From positions 2,294,001 through 2,358,000 of the forward strand of contig NZ_CP060714.1 in NCBI RefSeq assembly GCF_014395975.1: DNA of 64,000 nt. Reading direction: 5' to 3'. Of this stretch, positions 9,603 to 19,312 are shown in pieces; positions within the stretch are counted from its first letter, which is position 1; the number at the start of each line of letters is the position of its first letter. Both the position numbers and the translations under genes were made by a program. The DNA comes from Diaphorobacter ruginosibacter. Its GTDB lineage: Bacteria; Pseudomonadota; Gammaproteobacteria; Burkholderiales; Burkholderiaceae_C. Below the pieces are notes generated by a model. It made no database searches. It saw only the letters and a list, made by a program, of their open reading frames with translations, and was not told where the DNA came from.

Positions 9603-9664
9603 TCCAACGTCGATGGACGGATCGGTTCCTGTGAGCATGCTCACGATCCGAGCCGAAGATGGCT

Positions 9665-9708
9665 GCCAACGCCCGGGATCCCAGGCGTTGGCGGCTATTT
9701 GCATTTTT
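9665..9708 (+). terminator. Terminator after lpd
   Basis: GCCAACGCC (9665-9673) pairs with GGCGTTGGC (9684-9692). The loop contains the palindrome GGGATCCC. A loose T-rich tail ending in five T residues follows. It ends the dehydrogenase unit before zapE. Confidence 0.75.
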
Positions 9709-9728
9709 GAGGTGAGGGAGAGACGACG

Positions 9729-10826
9729 GTGAACGTGAAAGAGGCCTACCAGGCAGAACTGGCCGCCAAGGGATTCAAGAGCGACCCGGCGCAATTGCGC
9801 GCGGTGGAGGCGCTGCAGCGCTGTGCGGACGACTGGGCGGTGTACAAGTCCAAGCGTTCCAACAGTTTCAAGAAGCTCATCAACCACCCGGACCTGCCCA
9901 AGGGCGTGTACATGTACGGCGGGGTGGGGCGCGGCAAGAGCTTTCTCATGGATTGCTTCTTCAATGCCGTGCCGATCAAGCGCAAGGTGCGCCTGCACTT
10001 CCACGAGTTCATGCGCTCGGTGCACCATGAGCTGCACCTGATGCAGGGCACGCAGAATCCGCTCGACGTGCTGGGCGCGAAGATCGCCAAGAAGTACAAG
10101 CTGATATGTTTCGACGAGTTCCACATCGCCGACATCACCGATGCGATGATCCTCTACCGACTGCTTGATTCGCTGTTCAAGAATGGCGTGGGGTTCGTGA
10201 CCACGTCCAACTTCAAGCCGGACGGCCTGTATCCCGACGGCCTGCATCGCGACCGCATCCTGCCCGCGATCGCGTTGCTCAACGAGCACATGGAGGTCGT
10301 GAACGTCGACAACGGCACGGATTACCGCCGCCGCACGCTGGAGAACGCCAAGCTCTACCACACGCCACTCGGGCCCGAGGCCGAGGCAGCGATGGAGGCC
10401 ACGTTCAACCAGCTGGCCGAGGTGAAGGACGAGAGCCCGATCCTGCATATCGAAGCCCGTGAAATCCGCGCCAAGCGCCGTGCGGGTGGCGTGGTCTGGT
10501 TCGAGTTCAACGAACTCTGCGGCGGGCCGCGCTCGCAGAACGACTATCTTGAGATCGCCACGCAGTTCCACACGGTGCTGCTGTCCAACGTGAAGCACAT
10601 GCCGGTGAGCATGGCCTCTCCGGCTCGCCGCTTCACCTGGCTGATCGACGTGCTGTATGACCGTCATGTGAAGCTGATCATTTCAGCGCAGACCGCTCCC
10701 GAGGATCTCTATACTGAGGGTCCCCTGGCGCACGAATTCCCGCGCACTGTCTCGCGCCTGAACGAGATGCAGTCCAAGGAGTATCTGGCGCTGGACCGCC
10801 GCATGGTTGACACGAACTTGACTTGA
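9729..10826 (+). CDS. zapE: Cell division protein ZapE (AFG1-like ATPase)
   Basis: The 365-residue protein belongs to the AFG1/ZapE AAA-type ATPases. The P-loop is GGVGRGKS at residues 64-71 and Walker B is LICFDEFHIADITDAM around residue 130, followed by TSNFKPDGLYPDGLHRDRILPAI, a signature of the family (shown here in pieces: TSNFKPDGLY, GLHRDRILP). In E. coli ZapE associates with the Z-ring and destabilises FtsZ polymers; the mitochondrial relative handles respiratory complexes. GTG 9729 is the likely start, with AGGGAG about 9 bases upstream; GTG 9735 is an alternative. The position right after the 2-oxoglutarate dehydrogenase genes recurs in betaproteobacteria. Confidence 0.94.
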   Translation: MNVKEAYQAELAAKGFKSDPAQLRAVEALQRCADDWAVYKSKRSNSFKKLINHPDLPKGVYMYGGVGRGKSFLMDCFFNAVPIKRKVRLHFHEFMRSVHHELHLMQGTQNPLDVLGAKIAKKYKLICFDEFHIADITDAMILYRLLDSLFKNGVGFVTTSNFKPDGLYPDGLHRDRILPAIALLNEHMEVVNVDNGTDYRRRTLENAKLYHTPLGPEAEAAMEATFNQLAEVKDESPILHIEAREIRAKRRAGGVVWFEFNELCGGPRSQNDYLEIATQFHTVLLSNVKHMPVSMASPARRFTWLIDVLYDRHVKLIISAQTAPEDLYTEGPLAHEFPRTVSRLNEMQSKEYLALDRRMVDTNLT

Positions 10827-10827
10827 T

Positions 10828-11535
10828 ATGAAGAACTGCCTGAGCCGCCCGCACTGGATGACGCCCCTTCTCGCGCTGCCATTGGTCTGCGCGGCGGGAT
10901 GGGCTGCGGCGGCGCAACCTGCGGGTGATCCCGTGGCGAAGGCGCAGGCCGAGCAGGTGCAGATCGAGCGCGATGCAGAGCGCGCGCGTATCCAGAAGGA
11001 GCGCAAGGTCATCCAGGATCACCTGCATGCCCAGGAGGCGGCCTGCTACAAGAAATTCGCCGTGGATGCCTGTCTGCGCGATGCGCGTTCGGAGGCTCGG
11101 GCTCAGGATATGACGCTGCGCGGCCAGGAGCTCAAGCTCAATGAGGCCGAACGCCGCGAGAAGGCCGCCGACCGCCGCGCATTCATCGAGCAGAATGAGG
11201 AACAGCAGCGCGAGAAGATCGAAGCCGGCAGAGACAAGGCAGAGGCGACCGATCCTGCGGCACGTGCCGAGGCCAATGCGCAGGAGCGCGCCCAGCGTGC
11301 GTCCGAGGCAGGGCAGCGTGCCGCTCAGCAGAAGTCCCGCGAAGCAGCCCACGCCCAGAGCGAGTCCAAGCGCCAGGCCAGCGAGCCGGGTCGCGTCGAG
11401 CGTGCCCGCATGCGCTACGAGGCCAAGCAGCGCAAGGCCGAAGAGCGCCGTGTCCGCCATGAAAAGGACCTGGAGGATGCCGCCAAGAGCGGCAAGACGC
11501 CAGCGGCGCCGCTTCCAGAACCGGCATCTCGCTAG
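10828..11535 (+). CDS. Secreted coiled-coil protein of unknown function
   Basis: The 235-residue product starts with a basic N-terminus and a hydrophobic segment (LLALPLVCAAGWAAAA, about residues 13-28), so it is probably exported. The rest is almost entirely charged helix, rich in Glu, Arg, Ala, Gln and Lys, with heptad-like spacing from about residue 38 to 225. One pair of cysteines lies in CYKKFAVDACLRDA and could form a disulfide. It begins one base after the zapE stop, so it is translated from the same message. I recognise no enzyme domain. A periplasmic scaffold or spacer role is a guess; similar short proteins are annotated only as hypothetical in related genomes as far as I recall. 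Confidence 0.7.
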   Translation: MKNCLSRPHWMTPLLALPLVCAAGWAAAAQPAGDPVAKAQAEQVQIERDAERARIQKERKVIQDHLHAQEAACYKKFAVDACLRDARSEARAQDMTLRGQELKLNEAERREKAADRRAFIEQNEEQQREKIEAGRDKAEATDPAARAEANAQERAQRASEAGQRAAQQKSREAAHAQSESKRQASEPGRVERARMRYEAKQRKAEERRVRHEKDLEDAAKSGKTPAAPLPEPASR

Positions 11536-11554
11536 TCGCAGCCACGGCACGCAA

Positions 11555-11584
11555 AAAAGCCGCAGTTCGGTCCTGCGGCTTTTT
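11555..11584. terminator. Bidirectional terminator between coiled-coil gene and PP2C gene
   Basis: AAAAGCCGCAG (11555-11565) pairs with CTGCGGCTTTT (11573-11583). The stem has A residues on one side and T residues on the other, so it can end transcripts from both convergent genes. Confidence 0.85.
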
Positions 11585-11600
11585 CATTGGATCCCGCGAG

Positions 11601-12407
11601 TCAGTGGGCAGATCCTGCCAGTTGCGTGAGCGTTGGAACCTTCTTCTGCTCTTCCAGCGCCTCGATCTTCACGATCACCAGCGAGAGGTTGTCTCCGCCT
11701 CCGCGTGCGCGCGAGCGGGCCTTGTCGATGAGGAACTCCGTGGCCTCGCGCGGCGTCAGCGAATTCACGACCGATGCGAGCTCGGTGGGCGCGAAATAGT
11801 GCCAGACCCCGTCGCTGCAGGCGAGGATCACATCGCCGGGACGCAGCACGGGAATCGCATGCGGCGTGGCGGGGGGGTCATTCTCGGTTCCAAGGCACCC
11901 CACCAGGATGTTGGCGTGGGGATGCGTGTTGGCCTCGGCTTCGCTGATCTCGCCGCGGTCGACCAGCGTCTGGACATAGGAGTGATCGCTGGTGCGATGG
12001 ATCAGCGCACCGTTTTGCACATGGTAGATGCGCGAGTCGCCGGCATGCACCCAGTGGCACTCGCCGCGCGGCGTGATGAGGAAGGCCGCCAGCGTGCTGT
12101 GCGGTTCCTGCTCGGAGGAGATGGCGGTGAGGCGGATAACGATATGCGCCTCGGTCACGATGTGCTTGAGCATCGTCGCAGCGTCGTCCACTTCAGGTGA
12201 GAAGCGCTCGAACAGTTGCTGGGCGGTCAGCATGACCTGGTCGGATGCCTTGCGTCCGCCGCTGCGCCCGCCCATGCCGTCTGCCACAATGCCGAGCACG
12301 CAGCCGTTGTAACGGGGGTGCGCGAACAGCGCGACGCGATCCTGCTGGTACTCGCGATCTCCCTTGTGGATCCCGGTGGAGGCAGTCAGTCGAAAGGCTT
12401 TGGACAT
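11601..12407 (-). CDS. PP2C-family serine/threonine protein phosphatase
   Basis: The 268-residue protein carries the metal-binding motifs of PP2C phosphatases in order: DREYQQDR near residue 17, VADGMGGRSGG near 41-51, GDSRIYHVQNG, ACSDGVWHYF and GGGDNLSLVIV near the C-terminus. The aspartates in these motifs coordinate Mn or Mg at the active site. It has no signal peptide or membrane segment. Relatives (Stp1, PrpC, PppA) reverse Hanks-type kinase phosphorylation, but no kinase gene is visible in this window. It is transcribed alone and leftward, with an upstream region of 184 bp shared with the YoaA-type helicase. The start ATG at 12407 fits the conserved N-terminus. Confidence 0.9.
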   Translation of the reverse strand: MSKAFRLTASTGIHKGDREYQQDRVALFAHPRYNGCVLGIVADGMGGRSGGRKASDQVMLTAQQLFERFSPEVDDAATMLKHIVTEAHIVIRLTAISSEQEPHSTLAAFLITPRGECHWVHAGDSRIYHVQNGALIHRTSDHSYVQTLVDRGEISEAEANTHPHANILVGCLGTENDPPATPHAIPVLRPGDVILACSDGVWHYFAPTELASVVNSLTPREATEFLIDKARSRARGGGDNLSLVIVKIEALEEQKKVPTLTQLAGSAH

Positions 12408-12591
12408 GGCGGGACGTGTTGTGTTCTATGGGGTATCGATCAAGTTTAATCGGCTGGCCGTCACTATCGACACTCGATCTGATTGTTGCGGTAAAAGTGT
12501 TTCAAGAGCTAATGAATTTTCTTAAAAATGGCAGTTGTGGGGTGAAATCCAAGGGTTTCCACCCGCAGTCTTGCGATGGGGCGGGCTTGCC

Positions 12592-14745
12592 ATGGCGACA
12601 ACGACTCCTGTGAGAGCCTCCAGCGTGCTGATGGCCGACGTCATGGCCTTCCTGGGCGAGGGCGGCGCCCTTGGGCGCGAGTTGCCGGAGTTCCAGCGCC
12701 GCGAAGCCCAGGAGACCATGGCGCGGGCCGTGACCGAAACGGTGGAGTCGGGCGGATGCCTGGTGGTCGAGGCGGGCACGGGGATCGGCAAGACCTATGC
12801 ATATCTGGTGCCGGCATTGCTGAGCGGCGCGCGCGTGCTGGTATCCACCTCCACCAAGGCACTGCAGGAGCAACTGGTGCACCGGGATCTGCCACGCCTG
12901 GTCGAGATCCTGAACCGCCACCAGTCGCTGCATCGCCGCGTGGCCCTGCTCAAGGGACGGGCGAACTACCTGTGCCTGCATCGGCTCGAGCAGGCTTGGG
13001 CGCATCGGGCGGATGCGACTGATGCCGGCGCAAATACGGCTGCCCTGGACGATGTTCGCAGGTGGGCCCAATCGACCCGCAGCGGCGATCTGGCCGAGTT
13101 GCCGTCACCCAGCCTGGATGCGCACACCAAAGCCCAGGTGACGTCGACACGGGAGAACTGCCTTGCAGGGCGCTGTCCGCGCTTTGGCGACTGTCATGTG
13201 TACCGCGCCAGGCGGCAAGCGGCAGTGGCCGACGTGGCGGTGGTCAACCATGCGCTCTTCATGGCCGATCAGGCAGGGGTGGGCGAAGGTGAATCCGATC
13301 TGCTGGCGCATGCCCGGGTCATCGTCTTCGACGAGGCGCATTCGCTCAACGCGGTCGGACAGCAGGCCTTTGGACAAGCCTGCAGTGCCCGCCAATTGCA
13401 GGGTCTGGCGCAGGACCTGCATGATGTGGGGGGGCACTTGGTCGGCGGGCTGCGGGATTGGGCGGCATTGCGGGACGAGGTGATGGGAGCTTCCCGGAGG
13501 CTCATGGGAGCCTGTGCGCACCTTCCCTTGGGTGCACGCATTGCCTGGCGCGGTGAGGCCCCCGACGGCATCGAGCCGTCCGCATGGCAGTCTGTGGTGC
13601 AGACGATGGTCTCGACTCTGCGCCACGTGCTTGCCGCGCTGGACGATGTGGCCGAGCAGTCGCCCGACATCGCACGCCTGCACCAGCGCGCAGTCTCGCT
13701 GCTGGAAGTGCTGTCGAATCTGGGTCGGCCCGAGGAGGGCGGGCAGGTGCGCTGGCTGGAATGCAGCATCGATGACGTGCGACTGCAGCAGACACCGTTT
13801 CGTGCCGGACCTTCGCTGCAGGCGCTCTGGGCCACGGCCATGCCTTCAGTGCCGCAGGCCGGGGCACAGCCGGACGCCAGCGCGTGGGACGAGCCCGTTT
13901 CCGCCGAAGAGGCGCACTCGGCCACTGTGGGAGGCGAGTTGCCGCGCAGCTTCATCTTCACCTCTGCGACGCTGGGAACCAACGACGCACTCGACTGTTT
14001 CACCGGGCCGCTGGGCCTGGAGGGCGCACGCACGCTTCGGCTCGGCAGTCCGTTTGACTATGCGGCCCAGGCATCGCTGTACATTCCCGCGTTCCTGCCC
14101 TCCGCCAACGACCCGCAGCATGCAGGCGCGCTGGCCGACTGGCTCGCGGAGCCGGTCCTGCGCCTGGGCGGCCGGACGCTGGTACTGACCACCAGCCTGC
14201 GCGCGATGCACATCATCGCGGAGCGCCTTGCGAGGTCACTGGCCCCAGCCATCGAGGATGGGCGGATCGAGCTGCTGGTACAGGGACAGAACACGCACTC
14301 CTGGATCGCGGAGCGCTTTCAACACAGGGGCAATGGCTGCGTGCTGGTGGCGTCGCAGTCCTATTGGCAGGGGTTTGACGTGCCGGGTGATGCGTTGCAG
14401 ATGGTGGTGATCGACAAGCTGCCGTTCCCCGTGCCCACCGACCCGCTGGTGGAGGCCTACTCGGAGTACCTGCAGGAGCAGGGCAGGAATCCATTCAAGG
14501 AACATGCGCTGCAGGAGGCGGCCCTCGCGCTCAGGCAGGGCGCAGGGCGGCTGATCCGCAGCGAGCGCGATTCAGGCCTCCTGGTGGTGGCCGATGCCAG
14601 GCTCGCGAAGGGCTATGGAAAGTGGTTGCAGCGCCAGCTGCCGCCCATGCGGGTGCTGGCGTCGGAGGCGGAATGTCAGGAGCAGGTGGACCGGCTCACC
14701 AGAACTTCCACCACGGATCATCCTTCTTGCGGAAGCCGTACTTGA
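12592..14745 (+). CDS. ATP-dependent DNA helicase, YoaA/DinG (XPD-like) type
   Basis: The 717-residue protein is a superfamily 2 iron-sulfur helicase. The P-loop AGTGIGKT is at residues 61-68, the DEAH box is in VIVFDEAHSL, and motif VI is in RQGAGRLIRSERD. Four cysteines at about 128, 190, 195 and 201 (NYLC, then CLAGRCPRFGDC) match the 4Fe-4S ligands of this family. YoaA acts in replication-fork repair with the HolC chi subunit in E. coli; holC lies 43 kb away in this window. ATG 12592 is chosen as the first ATG before conserved sequence, but the ribosome site is weak, so the start is uncertain. The 3' end overlaps bamD by 50 bases, tail to tail. Confidence 0.9.
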   Translation: MATTTPVRASSVLMADVMAFLGEGGALGRELPEFQRREAQETMARAVTETVESGGCLVVEAGTGIGKTYAYLVPALLSGARVLVSTSTKALQEQLVHRDLPRLVEILNRHQSLHRRVALLKGRANYLCLHRLEQAWAHRADATDAGANTAALDDVRRWAQSTRSGDLAELPSPSLDAHTKAQVTSTRENCLAGRCPRFGDCHVYRARRQAAVADVAVVNHALFMADQAGVGEGESDLLAHARVIVFDEAHSLNAVGQQAFGQACSARQLQGLAQDLHDVGGHLVGGLRDWAALRDEVMGASRRLMGACAHLPLGARIAWRGEAPDGIEPSAWQSVVQTMVSTLRHVLAALDDVAEQSPDIARLHQRAVSLLEVLSNLGRPEEGGQVRWLECSIDDVRLQQTPFRAGPSLQALWATAMPSVPQAGAQPDASAWDEPVSAEEAHSATVGGELPRSFIFTSATLGTNDALDCFTGPLGLEGARTLRLGSPFDYAAQASLYIPAFLPSANDPQHAGALADWLAEPVLRLGGRTLVLTTSLRAMHIIAERLARSLAPAIEDGRIELLVQGQNTHSWIAERFQHRGNGCVLVASQSYWQGFDVPGDALQMVVIDKLPFPVPTDPLVEAYSEYLQEQGRNPFKEHALQEAALALRQGAGRLIRSERDSGLLVVADARLAKGYGKWLQRQLPPMRVLASEAECQEQVDRLTRTSTTDHPSCGSRT

Positions 14746-15493
14746 TGTAGTCGCTCGAGGGATAGGAGCCCTCGAGCACGCGGCGGGTGTCGTCGCGCAG
14801 TTGTTCCAGGCCCAGCGCGTCATAGGAGCGCATCAGGATGTACAGCGCCTCTTCGATGGCGGGCACTTCCTTGTAGTCCGCAATGGCGGATTGCGCGCGG
14901 CTGATGGCGGCCACGTAGGCGCCGCGCTCGTAGTAGTAGCGAGCGACATGCACCTCATACTGGGCAAGCGAGTTGACGATGTACGTCATGCGCTGGCGCG
15001 CGTCGGGCGTATAGCGTGATTCCGGGAAGCGGGTGACCAGTTCACGGAAGGACTCGAACGAATCCTTGGCGGCCTTCTGGTCGCGCTCGGACAGGTCCTG
15101 GCGCGACAGCCAGGAGAACATGCCCAGGTCCTCGTTGAAGTTGACAAGCCCCTTCAGGTACAGCGCATAGTCGTACGCCGGGCTCGCAGGGTGCAGCTTC
15201 ATGAAGCGATCCAGCGTGGCAACGGCCTGCGCCTTGTCGTTGTTCTTGTATTGCGAGTAGGCCTTCTCGAGCTGGGCCTGCTGCGCAAGCGGCGTGCCGG
15301 CGGCGCGGCCTTCAAGCTTCTCGAACAGTGGGACGGCCTTGTCGTAGCTGCCGCTGCTGGCCTCGTCGCGGGCCTCCGAATAGATCTTGTTGGGACTCCA
15401 GCCTGCGGTTTTATCTTCGACCGACGTGGAGCAGCCTGCCAGAAGGCCGGCAGCCAGCAACGCAGAGAACAAGGGCAGAGTCAAACGCGACAT
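14696..15493 (-). CDS. bamD: Outer membrane protein assembly factor BamD
   Basis: The 265-residue lipoprotein has a signal peptide ending in the lipobox LLAGC, followed by tetratricopeptide-like repeats (YSEARDEASSGSYDKAVPLFEK, then YSQYKNNDKAQAVATLDRFMKLHP, each quoted here only in part as motifs YDKAVPLFEK and KAQAVATLDRF). It ends in the characteristic FRKKDDPWWKFW. BamD is the essential lipoprotein of the BAM complex that inserts beta-barrel proteins into the outer membrane. ATG 15493 (MSRLTLPLF) gives the right signal peptide; upstream in-frame starts would add a polar leader. The gene diverges from dnaE with 175 bp between starts. Confidence 0.95.
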   Translation of the reverse strand: MSRLTLPLFSALLAAGLLAGCSTSVEDKTAGWSPNKIYSEARDEASSGSYDKAVPLFEKLEGRAAGTPLAQQAQLEKAYSQYKNNDKAQAVATLDRFMKLHPASPAYDYALYLKGLVNFNEDLGMFSWLSRQDLSERDQKAAKDSFESFRELVTRFPESRYTPDARQRMTYIVNSLAQYEVHVARYYYERGAYVAAISRAQSAIADYKEVPAIEEALYILMRSYDALGLEQLRDDTRRVLEGSYPSSDYIKYGFRKKDDPWWKFW

Positions 15494-15668
15494 AACAGCA
15501 GTATTTCCCGCAGAGGAAGGTTGGAGCATCAGGTTTGGCCTTCCGGAGCATAGGGATATGCGCCGGAGCGGCAAATCGTTGGCAAACGGTCATTGTATGC
15601 GCCGTCGGACCCTTCCGGTCTTTGCGAGCCAAACGGAACGCCCGCAAGTTTCTACAATCGACCCACCT

Positions 15669-18600
15669 ATGTTTGTTCACCTGCGCCTACACACCGAATT
15701 CTCCGTCGTCGACGGAACCACACGTATCGACGAGATCGTCAAGGCGGCCGCCAAGGATGGCCAGCCTGCAATGGCTCTCACCGATCTGAACAACACGTTC
15801 GGTGCCGTCAAGTTCTACCGCGAAGGCCGTGGCAAGGGCGTCAAGCCGATCATCGGCGCGGAAATCAGTGTCCCCACGGAGGCCGACGGCAGTGCCTTCG
15901 CCCGAATGGTTCTGCTGATTCAGAACAACCAGGGGTATTTCAGCCTGTCGGAAATCCTCGCCCGCGCCTGGACCAGCAATGTGGTCAAGAACGTGCCGCT
16001 GGTGAAGTGGGAATGGCTTGAGGAGCTCAACGACGGCCTGATCGCGCTGGCCGGTGCGCAGGCCGGACCCGTGGGCCAGCCGCTGATGCGCGGCGACGAG
16101 GCCGGTGCCACGGACACGGCGTTGCGTCTGGCCAAGATTTTCCCGCACCGCTTTTACATCGAGATACAGCGTGCCGGACGCAGTGACGACGAATCGCACG
16201 TGATCCAGGCCGCCAAACTGGCCAGCCGGCTCAACCTGCCGGTGGTGGCCACGCACCCGATCCAGTTTGCGAGCGCCGAAGAGTACGAAGCGCACGAGGC
16301 GCGCGTGTGCATCGCCGATGGCGAGATCCTCGGCAACCAGCGCCGCATCAAGCGCTTCACGCGGGAGCAGTACTTCAAGACCAGCGCCGAGATGCAGGCT
16401 CTGTTCGCGGATATTCCGTCGGCGGTAGAGAACACGCTCGAGATCGCAAAGCGCTGCAGCCTGACACTGGTGCTGGGCAAGCCGCGCCTGCCCGATTTCC
16501 CCACGCCGAACGGCATGCCGATCGACGACTATTTCCGCTATGCGTCCTACCAGGGCCTGGAGGAGCGCCTGCTCTACCTGTTCCCGGACGAGGCCAAGCG
16601 GGACAGAAACCGCCCGCGCTACGTCGAGCGGCTGGAGTTCGAGCTGCACACCATCCTGCAGATGGGCTTTCCGGGCTACTTCCTCATCGTGGGCGACTTC
16701 ATTCAGTGGGCCAAGAACAATGGCTGTCCGGTGGGACCCGGCCGCGGCTCGGGTGCGGGCTCGCTGGTGGCTTATGCGCTCAAGATCACCGACCTTGATC
16801 CGCTGCAATATGCCTTGCTGTTCGAGCGCTTCCTGAACCCGGAACGCGTGTCGATGCCTGACTTCGACATCGATTTCTGCCAGGGCAACCGCGACCGCGT
16901 GATCGACTACGTGAAGCAGAAGTACGGCAAGAACGCCGTGAGCCAGATCGCCACCTTCGGCACCATGGCGGCCAAGGCCGCGATCCGCGACGTCGGCCGG
17001 GTGATGGACATGAGCTACACGTTCTGCGATGGCATCTCCAAGCTGGTGCCCGGAAAGCCGGGCATGAGCTACACGCTGGCGTATCCACCCGAGCAGAAGA
17101 AGGACGGCGACAAGAACAACTATGCGCTCGAGCTGGAGCCCATTCTCTATGACCGGGTGCGCAACGAAGAGGACGTGCGCACCGTGATCGAGATGGCGCA
17201 GAAGCTCGAAGGCGTGACGCGCAACATCGGCATGCACGCGGGCGGCGTGGTGATCGCGCCCGGCAAGCTGACGGACTTCTGCCCGCTGTACCAGCAGCCC
17301 GGCAGCGACTCCGCGGTGGCGATGTACGACAAGGATGACGTGGAAGCCGTCGGCCTCGTGAAGTTCGACTTTCTGGGTCTGGCCACCCTGACCATCCTGG
17401 AGATCGCGCGCGAGTTCATCCAGAAGCGCCACAAGGGCAAGGAGAACTTCGCGTTCGAGGACATTCCGCTCGACGATGCCCCCACCTACCGGTTGTTCTC
17501 CGACGGATTGACCGAAGCCGTGTTCCAGTTTGAATCCCGCGGGATGCAGGGCATGCTCAAGGAGGCGCGTCCGAGCCGTCTCGAGGACCTGATTGCGTTG
17601 AACGCGCTGTACCGTCCGGGCCCGATGGATCTGATCCCCAGCTTCGTGAACCGCAAGCACGGCAAGGAGGTGGTGGAGTACCCGCATCCGCTGGTGGAGA
17701 CGGTGCTCTCGGAGACCTACGGCATCATGGTGTACCAGGAGCAGGTGATGCAGACCGCCCAGGTGCTGGGCGGCTACAGCCTCGGCGGCGCCGACTTGCT
17801 GCGCCGTGCCATGGGCAAGAAGAAGCTCGAGGAAATGGTCATGCACCGCGAAATCTTTCGCAAGGGTGCGGCCAAGCAGGGCATCGACGAGACGAAGGCG
17901 GACGAGGTCTTCGACCTGATGGAGAAGTTCGCGGGCTACGGCTTCAACAAGTCGCACGCTGCCGCCTATTCGCTGCTGGCCTATCACACCGGCTGGCTCA
18001 AGGTGCACTACACGGCGGAGTTCTACTGCGGCAACATGACCGTGGAAATGGACGATACCGACAAGCTCAAGGTGTTGTACGAAGACGCCGTGAAGAATTT
18101 CGGCATGACCTTCGAGCCGCCGGACGTGAACCGGGGCATGTACCGCTTCGAGCCCGTTACGGACAAGGTGATCCGCTATGGGCTGGGCGCCATCAAGGGC
18201 ACGGGGCAGGCGGCCATCGAGGCCATCATTGCCGCCCGGGAGGGACTGGGCGAGGGCCCGCAAGGCCATGTGAAGGGGCCGTTCACCAGCCTGTTCGACT
18301 TCTGCGTGCGCGTGGACCGCAGCCGCATCAACAAGCGCACCGTCGAGGCGCTCATCAAGGCCGGCGCATTCGATGCGATCCAGCTCAATCGCGCGGCCCT
18401 GATCGCCACGCTGGACACGGCCTTCGAGTTCGCCGCGGCCACCCACGCCAACGCCAACCAGTGCGGCCTGTTCGACATGATGGGCGACGATGCGCAGGGC
18501 TCCAGCACCAAGGAACCCGAGATGGCGGATGTGCTGCCCTGGGGTATCAAGGAGCGCCTGACGCAGGAGAAGACCGCCATCGGGTTCTACCTGTCGGGGC

Positions 18601-19214
18601 ACCTGTTCGACGAGGTGGCGCTCGAGGTGCGCAAGTTCTGCCGCACGCCCATCGACGAGCTGCAGGACAACCGGGAGGTGCAGACTATCGCCGGCATCGT
18701 CACCGACTATCGTGTCATCAATGGTCAACGCGGGAAGCTGGCGCTGTTCAAGATTGATGACAAATCCAAGGTGATCGAGGCCTCGGCGGACGAGGGAGTT
18801 CTCAACGCCTCCATGCCCCTGAAGGATGACGAGCTCGTCATCGTCTCCGGTCGCCTGCAACTGGACCATTTCAGCGGGGGACTCCGGGTGAAGGTGCTGC
18901 AGGTCTCGGACCTGGCGGGCGCCCGCGCCCGGTACGGCAAGTACCTGCGCGTGGCGTGCAACGGCAGCGTGCCGGACGTGGCCTCCATCGTGCGGGAGTT
19001 CCCGGCGAAGGTGGAGGAGACGGAGCACGGGGAAACCTTGAGACGCGGGCTGCGCGTGCGCCTCGACATGCATATCACCTCGGATCGCGGCGCGGCCAAG
19101 GCCGAGCTCAGTCTGGGCGAGGCCAGCAGCTTCTTTCCCACCGACGCAGCACTGGCGGCCTGGAGCAGCATGGCGGGTTCCGACGCGGTCTCCGTGGTCT
19201 ACGACCACGGGTGA
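15669..19214 (+). CDS. dnaE: DNA polymerase III alpha subunit
   Basis: This 1181-residue protein is the replicative polymerase catalytic subunit. The PHP domain comes first (FVHLRLHTEFSVVDG, near residues 2-16). The palm carries the catalytic aspartates D400 and D402 in MPDFDIDFCQGN, with the preceding GPGRGSGAGSLVAYAL loop. The helix-hairpin-helix and OB-fold regions follow (VQTIAGIVTDYRVINGQRGK) and the length is normal. Upstream sequence stays open in frame to 15387, but conserved similarity begins at ATG 15669; no clear ribosome-binding site precedes it. It lies alone between the divergent bamD and clpS. Confidence 0.97.
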   Translation: MFVHLRLHTEFSVVDGTTRIDEIVKAAAKDGQPAMALTDLNNTFGAVKFYREGRGKGVKPIIGAEISVPTEADGSAFARMVLLIQNNQGYFSLSEILARAWTSNVVKNVPLVKWEWLEELNDGLIALAGAQAGPVGQPLMRGDEAGATDTALRLAKIFPHRFYIEIQRAGRSDDESHVIQAAKLASRLNLPVVATHPIQFASAEEYEAHEARVCIADGEILGNQRRIKRFTREQYFKTSAEMQALFADIPSAVENTLEIAKRCSLTLVLGKPRLPDFPTPNGMPIDDYFRYASYQGLEERLLYLFPDEAKRDRNRPRYVERLEFELHTILQMGFPGYFLIVGDFIQWAKNNGCPVGPGRGSGAGSLVAYALKITDLDPLQYALLFERFLNPERVSMPDFDIDFCQGNRDRVIDYVKQKYGKNAVSQIATFGTMAAKAAIRDVGRVMDMSYTFCDGISKLVPGKPGMSYTLAYPPEQKKDGDKNNYALELEPILYDRVRNEEDVRTVIEMAQKLEGVTRNIGMHAGGVVIAPGKLTDFCPLYQQPGSDSAVAMYDKDDVEAVGLVKFDFLGLATLTILEIAREFIQKRHKGKENFAFEDIPLDDAPTYRLFSDGLTEAVFQFESRGMQGMLKEARPSRLEDLIALNALYRPGPMDLIPSFVNRKHGKEVVEYPHPLVETVLSETYGIMVYQEQVMQTAQVLGGYSLGGADLLRRAMGKKKLEEMVMHREIFRKGAAKQGIDETKADEVFDLMEKFAGYGFNKSHAAAYSLLAYHTGWLKVHYTAEFYCGNMTVEMDDTDKLKVLYEDAVKNFGMTFEPPDVNRGMYRFEPVTDKVIRYGLGAIKGTGQAAIEAIIAAREGLGEGPQGHVKGPFTSLFDFCVRVDRSRINKRTVEALIKAGAFDAIQLNRAALIATLDTAFEFAAATHANANQCGLFDMMGDDAQGSSTKEPEMADVLPWGIKERLTQEKTAIGFYLSGHLFDEVALEVRKFCRTPIDELQDNREVQTIAGIVTDYRVINGQRGKLALFKIDDKSKVIEASADEGVLNASMPLKDDELVIVSGRLQLDHFSGGLRVKVLQVSDLAGARARYGKYLRVACNGSVPDVASIVREFPAKVEETEHGETLRRGLRVRLDMHITSDRGAAKAELSLGEASSFFPTDAALAAWSSMAGSDAVSVVYDHG

Positions 19215-19312
19215 GCGCATAAATACGCTCTTCGGCAGTGGTGCTTGAAATTCACTAACATGGCTCCAATTGAATCCCAAACCAGTGAATCAAGCTCGCT
19301 AGAATAATCTGC

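Noticed and set aside
6813..10667. Very long open frame on the reverse strand, antisense to sucB, lpd and zapE
   Set aside because: It mirrors the third-base GC bias of the strongly conserved sense genes, has no ribosome site or family resemblance, and is rich in His, Arg, Val and Leu as such shadows are.
11871..11877. Seven-G run in the PP2C gene
   Set aside because: Runs of this length are expected now and then in GC-rich DNA and it lies in a loop of the phosphatase; I see no sign of phase variation.
15687..19280. Long open frame antisense to dnaE
   Set aside because: It covers a conserved, complete dnaE and has the usual composition of an antisense shadow.
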